This document shows, in pieces, positions 8,814 through 16,677 of a DNA stretch of 62,337 nt. The notes beneath the pieces were generated by a model. It did not search any database. It had not been told where the DNA came from and saw nothing but the letters and a program-made list of their open reading frames with translations. Numbering within the stretch: the stretch's first letter is position 1; every line of letters starts with the position of its first letter. The DNA is from Flexilinea sp. (GTDB lineage: Bacteria > Chloroflexota > Anaerolineae > Anaerolineales > Anaerolineaceae), in contig JAPKMT010000014.1 in assembly GCA_026645735.1 (NCBI GenBank), positions 1 through 62,337 on the forward strand. Reading direction: 5' to 3'. A program made the translations under genes and the position numbers.

Positions 8814-9752
8814 GTGAATATCCTTCATCTGAAATATGCGCTGGAGGTTGAAAAAACCGAGTCGATCACGAAGGCGGCGAAAACCCTCTATGTCGGACAA
8901 CCAAACCTGAGCAAGGCGATTAAAGAACTTGAGAATACAGTTGGGTTTAATATTTTTCTGCGCACTCCCAAAGGGATGACTCCCACCCGGAAAGGTAAAG
9001 AATTTCTTGATCAGGCCAGGACGATTGTGCTGAAGTTTGATGAGTTGGAATCAATCTATCAGCCTGTCAAACCAACAACGCAGCGTTTTACAATTTCAAT
9101 CCCGCGCGCAAGCTATATTTCACGTGCCTTTACCCGCTTTGTTAAGACACTTGATCCGCAGAAAGAGATCGAGCTGAATTTCTTTGAGACCAATTCGATT
9201 CGGGCTATTGATAATATCCTGGAAACCGAATGTAATCTGGGTGTGATCCGATTTCATACTTCCCATGAAAAATATTTCCTTGATTTGATTCGCGAAAAGA
9301 ACCTTCAGTTTCGTGAAATCTGGCTGTTTGAGTATGTTTTATTGTTGTCGAGAAATCATCCGCTGGCTGATTTGCCGGTGATCACTTATGCAGATGTATT
9401 GGATTACATTGAGATTGTGCACGGCGACCTGACGATTCCGATGAATCAGTTTTCCAGTTCACAGACTGCGCAGAATTTGCTGCCTGTCAGTAAACGCATT
9501 TATGTTTATGAGCGCGGCAGTCAATTTGATCTGTTGTGCAACGTACCGGAAACCTATATGTGGGTCTCTCCCATTCCGGCTGATCTGGCTGAACGCTATC
9601 AGCTGGTACAACGGAAATGTAAAATGGAGAACTGGAAATTCAAAGATGTTCTGATTTATCCATCGGGGTATCAGCTCTCCTCTCAGGATCAGGTGTTTAT
9701 CTCGGAGCTGTTTCGAAGCAAAGATGAAGTATCCTCCATCCACTATGATTAA
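8814..9752 (+). CDS. LysR-family transcriptional regulator
   Basis: A 312-residue LysR-type regulator. Residues 1-60 form the winged helix-turn-helix (SITKAAKTLYVGQPNLSKAI is the recognition core), followed by a linker helix and a substrate-binding domain that begins near TISIPRASYISRAF. The start codon is GTG at 8814 with AGAGG ten bases upstream. It is transcribed away from the nucleoside ABC operon, the usual arrangement for a LysR protein and its target, so it is the best candidate regulator of that operon. The effector is unknown; a nucleoside or purine is an inference only. Confidence 0.85.
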   Translation: MNILHLKYALEVEKTESITKAAKTLYVGQPNLSKAIKELENTVGFNIFLRTPKGMTPTRKGKEFLDQARTIVLKFDELESIYQPVKPTTQRFTISIPRASYISRAFTRFVKTLDPQKEIELNFFETNSIRAIDNILETECNLGVIRFHTSHEKYFLDLIREKNLQFREIWLFEYVLLLSRNHPLADLPVITYADVLDYIEIVHGDLTIPMNQFSSSQTAQNLLPVSKRIYVYERGSQFDLLCNVPETYMWVSPIPADLAERYQLVQRKCKMENWKFKDVLIYPSGYQLSSQDQVFISELFRSKDEVSSIHYD

Positions 9753-9782
9753 TTCCTGATCCCTCCACAAATATTTTTTCAC

Positions 9783-9798
9783 ATATTTCGAATCGCTG
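9783..9798 (+). repeat. Solo TTCGAA-family right end
   Basis: ATATTTCGAATCGCTG, an exact match to the right-end consensus of the dispersed element family, 31 bases after the lysR stop codon. No matching left end lies between it and the gene, so it appears to be an isolated end. Confidence 0.6.
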
Positions 9799-9995
9799 TC
9801 GTATTATAAATTGGAAGGTATATAAAAAAGTATATATCCGTATGCGCTTTATGAATTTCTCAAAAGACAGAAAAATGGTTAACATTTTGACCAGTAAATG
9901 CTGAGAAGTACTGCATCCATAATTGAAATATATTTTTGTTATCGGTACTGCTCTTCCACAATCACATGGCTTAAATCGAATCTCTTTCTTCGTTA

Positions 9996-10033
9996 AATGG
10001 TCGTACTGGCAGTACTTTTCCAGTACGACCATT
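9996..10033. repeat. Perfect 14-bp inverted repeat
   Basis: AATGGTCGTACTGG pairs perfectly with CCAGTACGACCATT around a ten-base loop (CAGTACTTTT). It lies between decayed element pieces. A short A-rich stretch follows on the plus side rather than a T-run, so a classical terminator for lysR is not well supported. It may be a palindromic core of the decayed element or a recombination or regulatory site. Confidence 0.6.
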
Positions 10034-10088
10034 CCGTTTAAAAAATTCCCCTTTTTTTGGAATCAGATACTGAATATGAGTGCGAATA

Positions 10089-10310
10089 CTAAGAAACGAA
10101 TCCATGATGTGTTGTGAAATATTTATAAAAAAGAGCGAAATTATCAAAAATATTCATCAAGAAGCAGCGCATGTTACAAAAATGGTAACCGTAGTTCTCG
10201 ACAAATTCATAGAGGATTTTTTCTTTCGCCGCATTGTTCGCTCTTAGATATCGGGATTGTATTTGCGTTGCAAATTCCAGCCTGCTCTTCTTACTCATTT
10301 CGTTACCCAT
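10089..10310 (-). pseudogene. Decayed transposase N-terminus
   Basis: The first 39 or so codons read MSKKSRLEFATQIQSRYLRA, then KEKILYEFVENYGYH. This resembles, from memory, the N-terminal helix-turn-helix of a DDE integrase-type transposase family in which a similar stretch is followed by RKYAIRLL. Immediately after YGYH the frame is lost; a shifted frame continues with an H-A-L-L-L-D-E pattern close to the expected Y-A-I-R-L-L-N-E, then stops. Only about 50 codons remain of a protein expected to be several hundred residues long. Its start lies 40 bases inside a TTCGAA-family end (10350-10365), placing it where a transposase gene would begin relative to its terminal repeat. Confidence 0.5.
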
Positions 10311-10349
10311 CAGCCTTTCCTCTGCAGCTTATGGTAACAATTTTTTTTC

Positions 10350-10365
10350 ATATTTCGAATCGCTG
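10350..10365 (+). repeat. TTCGAA-family end next to the transposase relic
   Basis: ATATTTCGAATCGCTG, exact consensus. Read on the minus strand it is CAGCGATTCGAAATAT followed after 39 bases by the start codon of the transposase-like relic, consistent with the terminal inverted repeat of an ancestral autonomous element. Confidence 0.55.
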
Positions 10366-10511
10366 TTTTGATTCACCGATGCTTCTTGGGTAATATTAAT
10401 TGTGATTCACGTCGTTTAATCCTGATAAAGACCTATTACGATTTTTTTTCGGTATGATATATTAGTTATGGATACTATAAATGTTTTACTATACACAGAA
10501 AGGCAGTGAAC

Positions 10512-11354
10512 ATGTATACGATTCAGAAAAAAGTCGAATTGAACCCGACAGTTACATTAATGGAAGTACAGGCACCGCTTGTAGCCAAAAAAGCAGAACC
10601 CGGACAATTTATTATTTTGCGTGTGGATGAAGATGGAGAACGCGTTCCGCTGACCATAGCGGATTATGACCGGGAAAAGGGAACAGTCACGATTATTTTC
10701 CAGATTGTTGGAGCATCAACTACAAAACTAAATCATCTGAAAGAAGGTGAAGCGATTCATGACTTTGTCGGGCCGCTTGGTGTTCCGACACATACGGAAG
10801 GGATTAAAAAAGTTGCCATTGTCGGTGGCGGTGTTGGATGTGCTATTGCCTATCCGGTGGCGAAAAAATTTCATGAGCTGGGCGCTGTTGTTCATTCTAT
10901 CGTCGGATTCCGTACAAAAGAATTGGTGATCCTGGAAGATGAATTCCAAAAAGTCAGTGACAAGTATTTATTGATGACGGATGACGGCAGTTATGGTGAA
11001 AAAGGACTGGTAACCAATGCGTTAAAAGCGCTTCTGGATGCCGGAGAAAAATATGATGAAGTGGTTGCCATCGGTCCGATGATTATGATGAAATTTGTCA
11101 GCCAACTGACGAAAGAGTACAACGTGAAGACGATGGTCAGCATGAATCCGGTCATGATTGACGGAACCGGAATGTGCGGCGGATGTCGTCTGACTGTCGG
11201 CGGAAAAACTAAATTTGCCTGTGTCGATGGCCCTGAATTTGATGGGCATCAGGTCGATTTTGATGAAGCGATGGCGCGAGCCGGATTTTACCGCGGTTTT
11301 GAGCGGCATGCACATGATGAGGCATGTAATCTTTTCAAGAAAGAGGTTAATTGA
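10512..11354 (+). CDS. nfnA: NfnA, ferredoxin-NADP+ reductase subunit of NADH-dependent transhydrogenase
   Basis: A 280-residue protein of the NfnA/SudB type: FAD-binding beta-barrel with PLTIADYD, an NAD-binding domain starting VAIVGGGVGCAIAYP near residue 101, and a C-terminal [2Fe-2S] site in GTGMCGGCRLTVGGKTKFAC. Together with the next gene it forms the electron-bifurcating NfnAB complex, which couples NADPH, NADH and ferredoxin in anaerobes. The ATG at 10512 has AAAGG eight bases upstream; a GTG two codons earlier is less well placed. The downstream gene starts one base after this stop codon, so the two are co-translated. Confidence 0.92.
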   Translation: MYTIQKKVELNPTVTLMEVQAPLVAKKAEPGQFIILRVDEDGERVPLTIADYDREKGTVTIIFQIVGASTTKLNHLKEGEAIHDFVGPLGVPTHTEGIKKVAIVGGGVGCAIAYPVAKKFHELGAVVHSIVGFRTKELVILEDEFQKVSDKYLLMTDDGSYGEKGLVTNALKALLDAGEKYDEVVAIGPMIMMKFVSQLTKEYNVKTMVSMNPVMIDGTGMCGGCRLTVGGKTKFACVDGPEFDGHQVDFDEAMARAGFYRGFERHAHDEACNLFKKEVN

Positions 11355-11355
11355 G

Positions 11356-12753
11356 ATGCCAAACATGTCGATGAAGAAGAATGAGATGCCTGTACAGGCA
11401 CCGGAACTCCGCAACAAAAACTTCCAGGAAGTTGCCCTTGGCTATACTACAGAACAGGCGATTGATGAAGCTCAGCGCTGTCTGAATTGCAAGACGAAGC
11501 CATGCGTCAGCGGCTGTCCGGTGCAGATTCAAATTCCTGCTTTCATTCAGCAGACAGTCGACGGGAACTTTGAAGCGGCTTTTCAAATCATTGCTCAGAC
11601 CAGCTCACTTCCGGCTGTATGCGGGCGGGTATGCCCGCAGGAATCACAGTGCGAAAAATATTGTGTGCGCGGGATCAAAGGGGAGAGTGTCGGAATTGGC
11701 AGACTGGAACGTTTTGTGGCAGACTGGCATAATGCCCAACTGGATGCTAAGGTTGAAAAACCGGCATCCAATGGCCATAAAGTCGCGATCGTCGGTTCCG
11801 GCCCTGCCGGATTGACCTGTGCCGGGGATCTGGCAAAAAAAGGATATGAAGTAACAATTTTTGAAGCGTTACATCTGGCGGGTGGTGTTCTGGTCTATGG
11901 TATTCCGGAGTTCCGTTTGCCGAAAGCAATCGTGCAAAAGGAAGTGAACGCTCTAAAGCAGCTCGGTGTCACCATTAATACCAATACGGTCGTTGGAAAA
12001 TCTATTTCGGTCGATGAACTGATGGAGGCCGGCTATGAAGCTATTTTTATCGGATCCGGTGCCGGCTTGCCGCGTTTTATGGGAGTTCCAGGAGAAAATC
12101 TGAATGGTGTCTATTCAGCGAATGAATTTTTAACCCGCATAAATTTGATGAAGTCCTATCAAAAGGATAGCAACACACCGATCATGTCAATACGAAAAGT
12201 CGCGGTGGTCGGTGGCGGTAATGTGGCAATGGATGCAGCCCGTTGTGCAAAACGACTTGGCGCTGAGGAAGTGAGCATCGTCTACCGCCGTTCTGAAAAT
12301 GAATTGCCGGCGCGCAAGGAAGAAGTGGAACATGCCAAAGAAGAAGGTATTCTTTTTAAATTGCTAAGTGCTCCATTGGAAGTGTTGGGAGATGAAAAAA
12401 GATTTGTCAAAGGGCTGAAATGTGTTGCGATGGAGTTGGGAGATCCGGATGCCTCTGGCCGCCGGAAACCTGTTGAAAAGGTTGGATCAGAATTTATTTT
12501 GGATGTGGATTGTGTCATTGCAGCGATCGGGACCTCTCCAAATCCGCTTATCAAATCCACTACCAGCGGATTGGAAACACAAAAATGGGGTGGAATCATC
12601 GTGAATGAAGAGACTGGTCAAACCTCCAAAGAAGGCGTTTTTGCAGGAGGAGATGCAGTAACTGGAGCAGCCACAGTGATTTTGGCGATGGGTGCCGGAA
12701 AAACTGCTGCCAATGGAATCGATAAATACCTGATGGCGAAAAAACAGGTGTAA
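11356..12753 (+). CDS. nfnB: NfnB, NADP-binding subunit of electron-bifurcating transhydrogenase
   Basis: A 465-residue protein of the NfnB/SudA/glutamate-synthase-small-subunit family. The N-terminal [4Fe-4S] domain has CLNCKTKPCVSGCPVQ and CGRVCPQESQCEKYC. An FAD site follows (VGSGPAGLTCAGDLA, near residue 140), then an NADPH site VVGGGNVAMDAARCA, then a closing FAD motif GVFAGGDAVTGAATV. The family's catalytic unit is cytoplasmic. The open frame extends upstream within nfnA, but the ATG at 11356 has AGAGG at suitable spacing and gives the expected length. A strong stem-loop follows the stop. Confidence 0.92.
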   Translation: MPNMSMKKNEMPVQAPELRNKNFQEVALGYTTEQAIDEAQRCLNCKTKPCVSGCPVQIQIPAFIQQTVDGNFEAAFQIIAQTSSLPAVCGRVCPQESQCEKYCVRGIKGESVGIGRLERFVADWHNAQLDAKVEKPASNGHKVAIVGSGPAGLTCAGDLAKKGYEVTIFEALHLAGGVLVYGIPEFRLPKAIVQKEVNALKQLGVTINTNTVVGKSISVDELMEAGYEAIFIGSGAGLPRFMGVPGENLNGVYSANEFLTRINLMKSYQKDSNTPIMSIRKVAVVGGGNVAMDAARCAKRLGAEEVSIVYRRSENELPARKEEVEHAKEEGILFKLLSAPLEVLGDEKRFVKGLKCVAMELGDPDASGRRKPVEKVGSEFILDVDCVIAAIGTSPNPLIKSTTSGLETQKWGGIIVNEETGQTSKEGVFAGGDAVTGAATVILAMGAGKTAANGIDKYLMAKKQV

Positions 12754-12778
12754 TTCAGATCATCCTTTGCGATAAGAA

Positions 12779-12820
12779 CCCGGGTGATTGAAATATCAGT
12801 CCATGATTCAATCCCCTGGG
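12779..12820 (+). terminator. Stem-loop after nfnB
   Basis: CCCGGGTGATTGAA (12779-12792) pairs with TTCAATCCCCTGGG (12807-12820) over 14 positions with one mismatch and one G-T pair. No T-run follows, so it may be a Rho-assisted terminator or a 3' stabiliser for the nfnAB transcript. Confidence 0.5.
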
Positions 12821-12881
12821 ATGATTCCTGAGAAAATGGTGAAAACCAGTATACGAGTATTCAACATGGCGTTATTGTCAT

Positions 12882-13004
12882 CAACAATTCGAAATATGGA
12901 TTGATTTTTCGAATGGAGAAAGAAAAATTGTTGTTCTTATAGTTTTACACTTCGCGCAAAACTATAAGAACAACAAAGAATTCCTTTCCTATTTCAAATT
13001 ATTG
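12882..13004. mobile_element. MITE-like element, long form, copy A
   Basis: A 123-bp unit. The left end is CAACAATTCGAAATAT (12882-12897) and the right end CTATTTCAAATTATTG (12989-13004), degenerate inverted repeats. An internal TTTTTCGAATGGAGAAAGAAAA segment precedes a perfect 19-bp palindromic stem: TTGTTGTTCTTATAGTTTT (12928-12946) and its exact complement at 12958-12976, with loop ACACTTCGCGC. The flanks TATTGTCAT (12873-12881) and TATTGTTAT (13005-13013) match at eight of nine positions, consistent with a 9-bp target duplication. It lies between nfnB and the hydrogen-sensor operon. Confidence 0.8.
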
Positions 13005-13161
13005 TATTGTTATTTCAGGTTGATCGATGGCAGATGTGTTAATGAAAAAAAATCACCTCCCAAATGAAAACGAAAACAGGTTGTCCGATACAATCCTGTC
13101 ATTAATAAAATTTCACGTTTTTTTTTGAGAAAAAGGCAAAAAAAATAAGGAGATTGATTTC

Positions 13162-13407
13162 ATGATTATTGTTATTTGTATCGGCAGTTCTTGCCATTTG
13201 AAGGGAGCTCAGCGCGTGGTTGAAAAGCTGCAGATGCTGGTAATTGAAAACCAGCTCGAGAACAAAGTCATTCTGAATGGCAGTTTTTGTATGGGAAATT
13301 GTACAAAAGGGGTTTGCGTCCAAATTGGCGAGATGATCTACTCTGTGAGCCCTGAAAGCGTGGAGACATTCTTTCAAAATGAAGTGTTGCATGCAGTGCA
13401 GCGTTGA
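13162..13407 (+). CDS. Thioredoxin-like [2Fe-2S] ferredoxin
   Basis: An 81-residue protein with the fold pattern of thioredoxin-like ferredoxins (NuoE/HydC C-terminal type). Cluster ligands are probably Cys6 and Cys11 (CIGSSC) and Cys43 and Cys47 (CMGNC), with an extra Cys52. It likely passes electrons to or from the hydrogenase-like protein encoded 60 bases downstream. AAGGAG precedes the ATG at good spacing. Such small ferredoxins commonly accompany FeFe hydrogenases and their sensory relatives; a direct interaction is inferred from position. Confidence 0.8.
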   Translation: MIIVICIGSSCHLKGAQRVVEKLQMLVIENQLENKVILNGSFCMGNCTKGVCVQIGEMIYSVSPESVETFFQNEVLHAVQR

Positions 13408-13466
13408 TATAAAAGATAAAAAAAGAATTTTCTCAACCATCGTTGAAAACAGGAAGAAGAGATCGA

Positions 13467-15143
13467 ATGGAAGAATACATCGACTTTCTAAAATCTAATT
13501 GCAAGAATTGTTATAAATGTATCCGTCATTGTCCGGTCAAGTCGATCCGCTTTTCAGGTAATCAGGCGCATATAGTCAGTGATGAGTGTATTTTATGCGG
13601 ACAGTGTGTTCTGATCTGTCCCCAACAAGCAAAACGTATCCGCAGCGATATAGAAAAAGCCAAATCTATTCTTGCCACCAACAAATTCGTGGCCGCCAGT
13701 ATTGCACCATCTTTTGTTGCGTATTTTCCCGATGTCGGTATTGCTGCAATGGAGACGGTATTGAAGAAACTGGGCTTTTCTCAGATCGAAGAGACTGCCA
13801 TCGGAGCCACACTTGTCAAGAATGAATATGAACGTATCATCGATGAAAAATTCCGCAATGTAATCATCAGTTCCTGCTGCCATACCATAAATTTGTTAAT
13901 TGAAAAATATTATCCGGAAGCGCTTCCATATTTGGCGGATGTAATTTCACCCATGCATGCTCATTGCCTGAAATTAAAAAACGAAAATCCGGAAATGAAA
14001 ACAATTTACATCGGACCGTGCCTTTCGAAAAAAGCGGAAGCCGAACAGACGGGGGGTATGGTCGATTGTGTCCTGACCTTTGAAGAGCTGTCTGAATGGA
14101 TAGCTGCGGAGAATCTGGAATTTGACCAGATACCGGAGAATAATCAGCAGAGTAAGGCCAGACTCTTCCCCACTACCGGTGGAATTCTGAAAACGATGAA
14201 CCGTTTTTCGGATGCCTATTCATATCTGGCAATCGATGGGGTCGATAATTGCATATTGGCATTGAAAGATATTATCTCGGGCAGTCTTTCGAATTGTTTT
14301 ATCGAAATGTCCGCTTGCCCGGGTAGCTGCATCGGTGGTCCTGCCATGAACAAGTCTCATCATCTGCCGATTCGCGATTTTCTGGCAGTCGAAAAGTTTG
14401 CCGGAGATCAGGATTTTCAGGTTCCTGTGGTGAATCCGGAAGTGATGCGCAAAGACCATGCTCGAATCGATATCAGCCAAAAAATTCCTGGTGATGACGA
14501 AATTACGGCAATCTTACGAAAAATGGGAAAAGAAACTGCGGATGATGAGTTGAATTGCGGCACGTGTGGTTACAACACCTGCAGAGAGAAAGCAGTGGCT
14601 GTCAGCCAGGGCAAAGCTGATTTGACGATGTGTCTGCCGTATCTGAAGGAGAAGTCGGAATCGATTTCCAATCAGATCATTATGAACACACCGAACGGTA
14701 TTTTGATTCTGAATGAAATGCTTGAAGTTCAACAAATTAATGATGCTGCCCGAGCAATCATGAATATCCATAATGCCTCGGATGTATTAGGCGAACCGTT
14801 GGTGCGTATCCTTGATCCGCAGGATTTTCAAAAGGTGATTGATACGGGTATGCGTATTGTCACAAAGCGGACGTATCTGGCAGAATACAGGAAGTTTGTG
14901 GAACGAACCATCTATTATGACAAAACCAGCCACTTGCTGATGTGTATCATGAAAGATATTACGGATGAGGTGCGGGCAAAGGACGAAAAAGAACGGATCA
15001 GCCGCGAATCGATCGAAATAACCGACCGCGTCGTTGAAAAACAGATGCGTGTCGTTCAGGAAATTGCATCCCTTCTTGGAGAGACTACTGTCGAAATGAA
15101 AGTGGCGCTTTCGAAACTGAAGGATACTTTGAAAAATGAATGA
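13467..15143 (+). CDS. Sensory [FeFe]-hydrogenase-like protein with PAS domain
   Basis: A 558-residue protein. Residues 12-22 and 41-51 carry two CxxCxxCxxxC ferredoxin motifs. The hydrogenase domain has all four expected H-cluster cysteines: Cys138 in SSCCHT, Cys185 in GPCLSKK, and Cys284 and Cys288 in MSACPGSCIGG; the proton-relay position Cys137 is kept. A further Fe-S motif (NCGTCGYNTC, Cys389) is followed by a PAS domain (about 400-520) and a C-terminal coiled helix. This order matches the putative sensory group C hydrogenases, and the overlapping downstream PP2C phosphatase matches the phosphatase-linked subgroup. It therefore probably senses H2 or redox state in the cytoplasm rather than producing H2. 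The ATG at 13467 was preferred over an upstream TTG. Confidence 0.8.
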   Translation: MEEYIDFLKSNCKNCYKCIRHCPVKSIRFSGNQAHIVSDECILCGQCVLICPQQAKRIRSDIEKAKSILATNKFVAASIAPSFVAYFPDVGIAAMETVLKKLGFSQIEETAIGATLVKNEYERIIDEKFRNVIISSCCHTINLLIEKYYPEALPYLADVISPMHAHCLKLKNENPEMKTIYIGPCLSKKAEAEQTGGMVDCVLTFEELSEWIAAENLEFDQIPENNQQSKARLFPTTGGILKTMNRFSDAYSYLAIDGVDNCILALKDIISGSLSNCFIEMSACPGSCIGGPAMNKSHHLPIRDFLAVEKFAGDQDFQVPVVNPEVMRKDHARIDISQKIPGDDEITAILRKMGKETADDELNCGTCGYNTCREKAVAVSQGKADLTMCLPYLKEKSESISNQIIMNTPNGILILNEMLEVQQINDAARAIMNIHNASDVLGEPLVRILDPQDFQKVIDTGMRIVTKRTYLAEYRKFVERTIYYDKTSHLLMCIMKDITDEVRAKDEKERISRESIEITDRVVEKQMRVVQEIASLLGETTVEMKVALSKLKDTLKNE

Positions 15144-16311
15144 CCTCTGCACGGACATTGGTTACATCAGTCTGGCAAAATATGGTGAACAGCTATGCGG
15201 TGATCATGTTGATATCATCCATAAGGATGATGGGACGACGGTAGTGGTCCTGGCTGATGGGCTGGGCAGCGGTGTGAAGGCGTGCATCCTATCAACACTG
15301 ACATCGAAGATTATTTCGAGCATGATCAATAACGGCATGAGCATTGAAGAGTGTAATGCAACGATTGCCGCAACCTTGCCGGTCTGTTCCGAGCGGCAAT
15401 TGGCATACTCCACTTTCACGGTTTTTCACAGTTTGCTGCAAAGCGAAGAGGTTGAGATTATTCAGTTCGATAATCCTTTTGTTATCCTGCTGCGTGAAGG
15501 TGAATTTTTTGAGTTTCCCAAAACAAAAATTGAGATTCAGGAGAAGATAATTTATTGTTCCAGGATTCCGGTTCAGGAAGGGGACATCTTTATTCTAATG
15601 AGCGATGGAGCAGTACATGCCGGCGTTGGAAAAATCCTGAACTTTGGCTGGAAACGGGAAGATATCATTCAATATATGAAACCGTTGTCAGTAGTCGGTT
15701 ATACAGCGAAGACTCTGACCCGTATCCTGATCGATGAATGCAGCCGTCTGTATGAAGAAAAACCCAGGGATGATACGACGGTCTGTACAATTCGGATTCG
15801 CAAAAGAGAACCGATGAATCTGCTGATCGGTCCTCCCTCCAATAAAGATGATGACATAAAAATGATGTCGCTTTTCTTTTCCAAGGCGGGCAAACATATA
15901 ATCTGTGGCGGAACTACAGCCAAAATTGCATCAGAATATCTGCAAAAGCCAGTCATCCCCTCTTTTAATTACATTGATCCTGCGATACCGCCAGTCGGTC
16001 ATATCGAAGGTGTCGATCTGGTGACAGAGGGTGTGATCACCATCAATCGGGTGCTGCAGTATGCTCAGAATTACCTGACAGACAATGATTTTTTTGCAGA
16101 TTGGAATTTCAAAAAAGATGCGGCTTCTCTGATTTCCTGTATGCTGTTCGAGGAAGCAACGGATATCAACTTTTTTGTCGGAAAAGCTGTGAATCCGGCG
16201 CATCAGAATCCAGATCTGCCGATTACATTCAGCATAAAAATGCAATTGATCGATGAACTGGTCCTATGTCTGGAACAAATGGGTAAGCGCATTAAAGTCA
16301 GCTATTTTTGA
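15136..16311 (+). CDS. SpoIIE/PP2C-type serine phosphatase
   Basis: A 391-residue protein. Residues 1-215 form a PP2C/SpoIIE domain with metal-binding motifs VLADGLGSG, LMSDGAVHAG and DDTTVCTI. The remaining 175 residues form a second domain that begins MNLLIGPPSNKDDD and contains KHIICGGTTAKIASEYL; I do not recognise it with certainty. The gene overlaps the sensor gene by eight bases, implying a fixed stoichiometry and direct signalling from the PAS-containing sensor to the phosphatase. No anti-sigma or anti-anti-sigma substrate gene is adjacent, so the target phosphoprotein is unknown. Confidence 0.85.
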   Translation: MNDLCTDIGYISLAKYGEQLCGDHVDIIHKDDGTTVVVLADGLGSGVKACILSTLTSKIISSMINNGMSIEECNATIAATLPVCSERQLAYSTFTVFHSLLQSEEVEIIQFDNPFVILLREGEFFEFPKTKIEIQEKIIYCSRIPVQEGDIFILMSDGAVHAGVGKILNFGWKREDIIQYMKPLSVVGYTAKTLTRILIDECSRLYEEKPRDDTTVCTIRIRKREPMNLLIGPPSNKDDDIKMMSLFFSKAGKHIICGGTTAKIASEYLQKPVIPSFNYIDPAIPPVGHIEGVDLVTEGVITINRVLQYAQNYLTDNDFFADWNFKKDAASLISCMLFEEATDINFFVGKAVNPAHQNPDLPITFSIKMQLIDELVLCLEQMGKRIKVSYF

Positions 16312-16368
16312 TGTTGATTCTTCAATACGCATATGGATGTGCCCAGGTATTTCTGTATTTTGGCTTGA

Positions 16369-16491
16369 CAGTAATTCGAAATATAAAAAAAATTCTTTGT
16401 TGTTGTATTGTTTTTGCGCGAAGCGTAAAAACAATACAACAACATATTTTCTCTTTAAATTCGAAAAGCTTATCCATATTTCGAATTGATG
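16369..16491. mobile_element. MITE-like element, long form, copy B (inverted)
   Basis: A 123-bp unit with ends CAGTAATTCGAAATAT (16369-16384) and ATATTTCGAATTGATG (16476-16491). The core is a perfect 18-bp stem, TGTTGTTGTATTGTTTTT (16398-16415) and its complement at 16427-16444, with loop GCGCGAAGCGT. The reverse complement of this loop, ACGCTTCGCGC, differs from copy A by one base, and the long internal arm is on the right, so the copy is inverted relative to A. No convincing target duplication was found. It lies between the phosphatase gene and tRNA-Ser. Confidence 0.75.
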
Positions 16492-16523
16492 CTTAAAGTC
16501 ATGGTGGTATTTTTCAAAGATGG

Positions 16524-16529
16524 TATAAT
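16524..16529 (+). promoter_or_regulatory. -10 box of tRNA-Ser
   Basis: TATAAT, 16 bases before the first base of the tRNA. The -35 region is weak: no TTGACA-like hexamer at standard spacing. Initiation about seven bases downstream would give a short tRNA leader. Confidence 0.45.
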
Positions 16530-16545
16530 ACTCGAAGTTAAAAAT

Positions 16546-16634
16546 GGGGAGGTGCCAGAGTGGTTGAATGGGGCCGCCTGCTAAGTGGTTGTTGGGGTAA
16601 AACTCAACCGGGGGTTCGAATCCCCCCTTCCCCG
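16546..16634 (+). tRNA. tRNA-Ser (GCU)
   Basis: An 89-base class II tRNA. The acceptor arm GGGGAGG pairs with CTTCCCC at the 3' side, followed by discriminator G. The anticodon loop CTGCTAA gives GCU, decoding AGC and AGU. The long variable arm (GTTGGGGTAAAACTCAAC) and the T-loop GGGTTCGAATCCC are clear. The CCA tail is not encoded. A rho-independent terminator follows directly. Confidence 0.95.
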
Positions 16635-16640
16635 CAAAAA

Positions 16641-16669
16641 AAACCGTCTGAAAAGGCGGTTTTTTTTTA
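16641..16669 (+). terminator. Rho-independent terminator of tRNA-Ser
   Basis: AAACCGTCT and AGGCGGTTT form a nine-pair stem (one G-T) around GAAA, followed by a T-run. It begins six bases after the tRNA. Confidence 0.85.
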
Positions 16670-16677
16670 TAATCTGA

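Larger units (their letters stand above)
9753..10511. other. 759-base spacer with repeat ends and a decayed insertion element
   Basis: No intact gene was found. The region contains two family right ends (9783-9798 and 10350-10365), a 14-bp perfect stem-loop (9996-10033), and a degraded transposase-like N-terminus on the minus strand (10089-10310). A weak inverted end-like sequence, CATAATTGAAATATA, occurs near 9919. The last 100 bases are the promoter and leader of nfnA. The stretch reads as a graveyard of an insertion element. Confidence 0.5.

Noticed and set aside
16360..16500. 9-bp target duplication around copy B
   Set aside because: Flanks TTGGCTTGA and CTTAAAGTC do not match; a partial GCTTGA/GCTTAA similarity requires shifting the ends and is not convincing.
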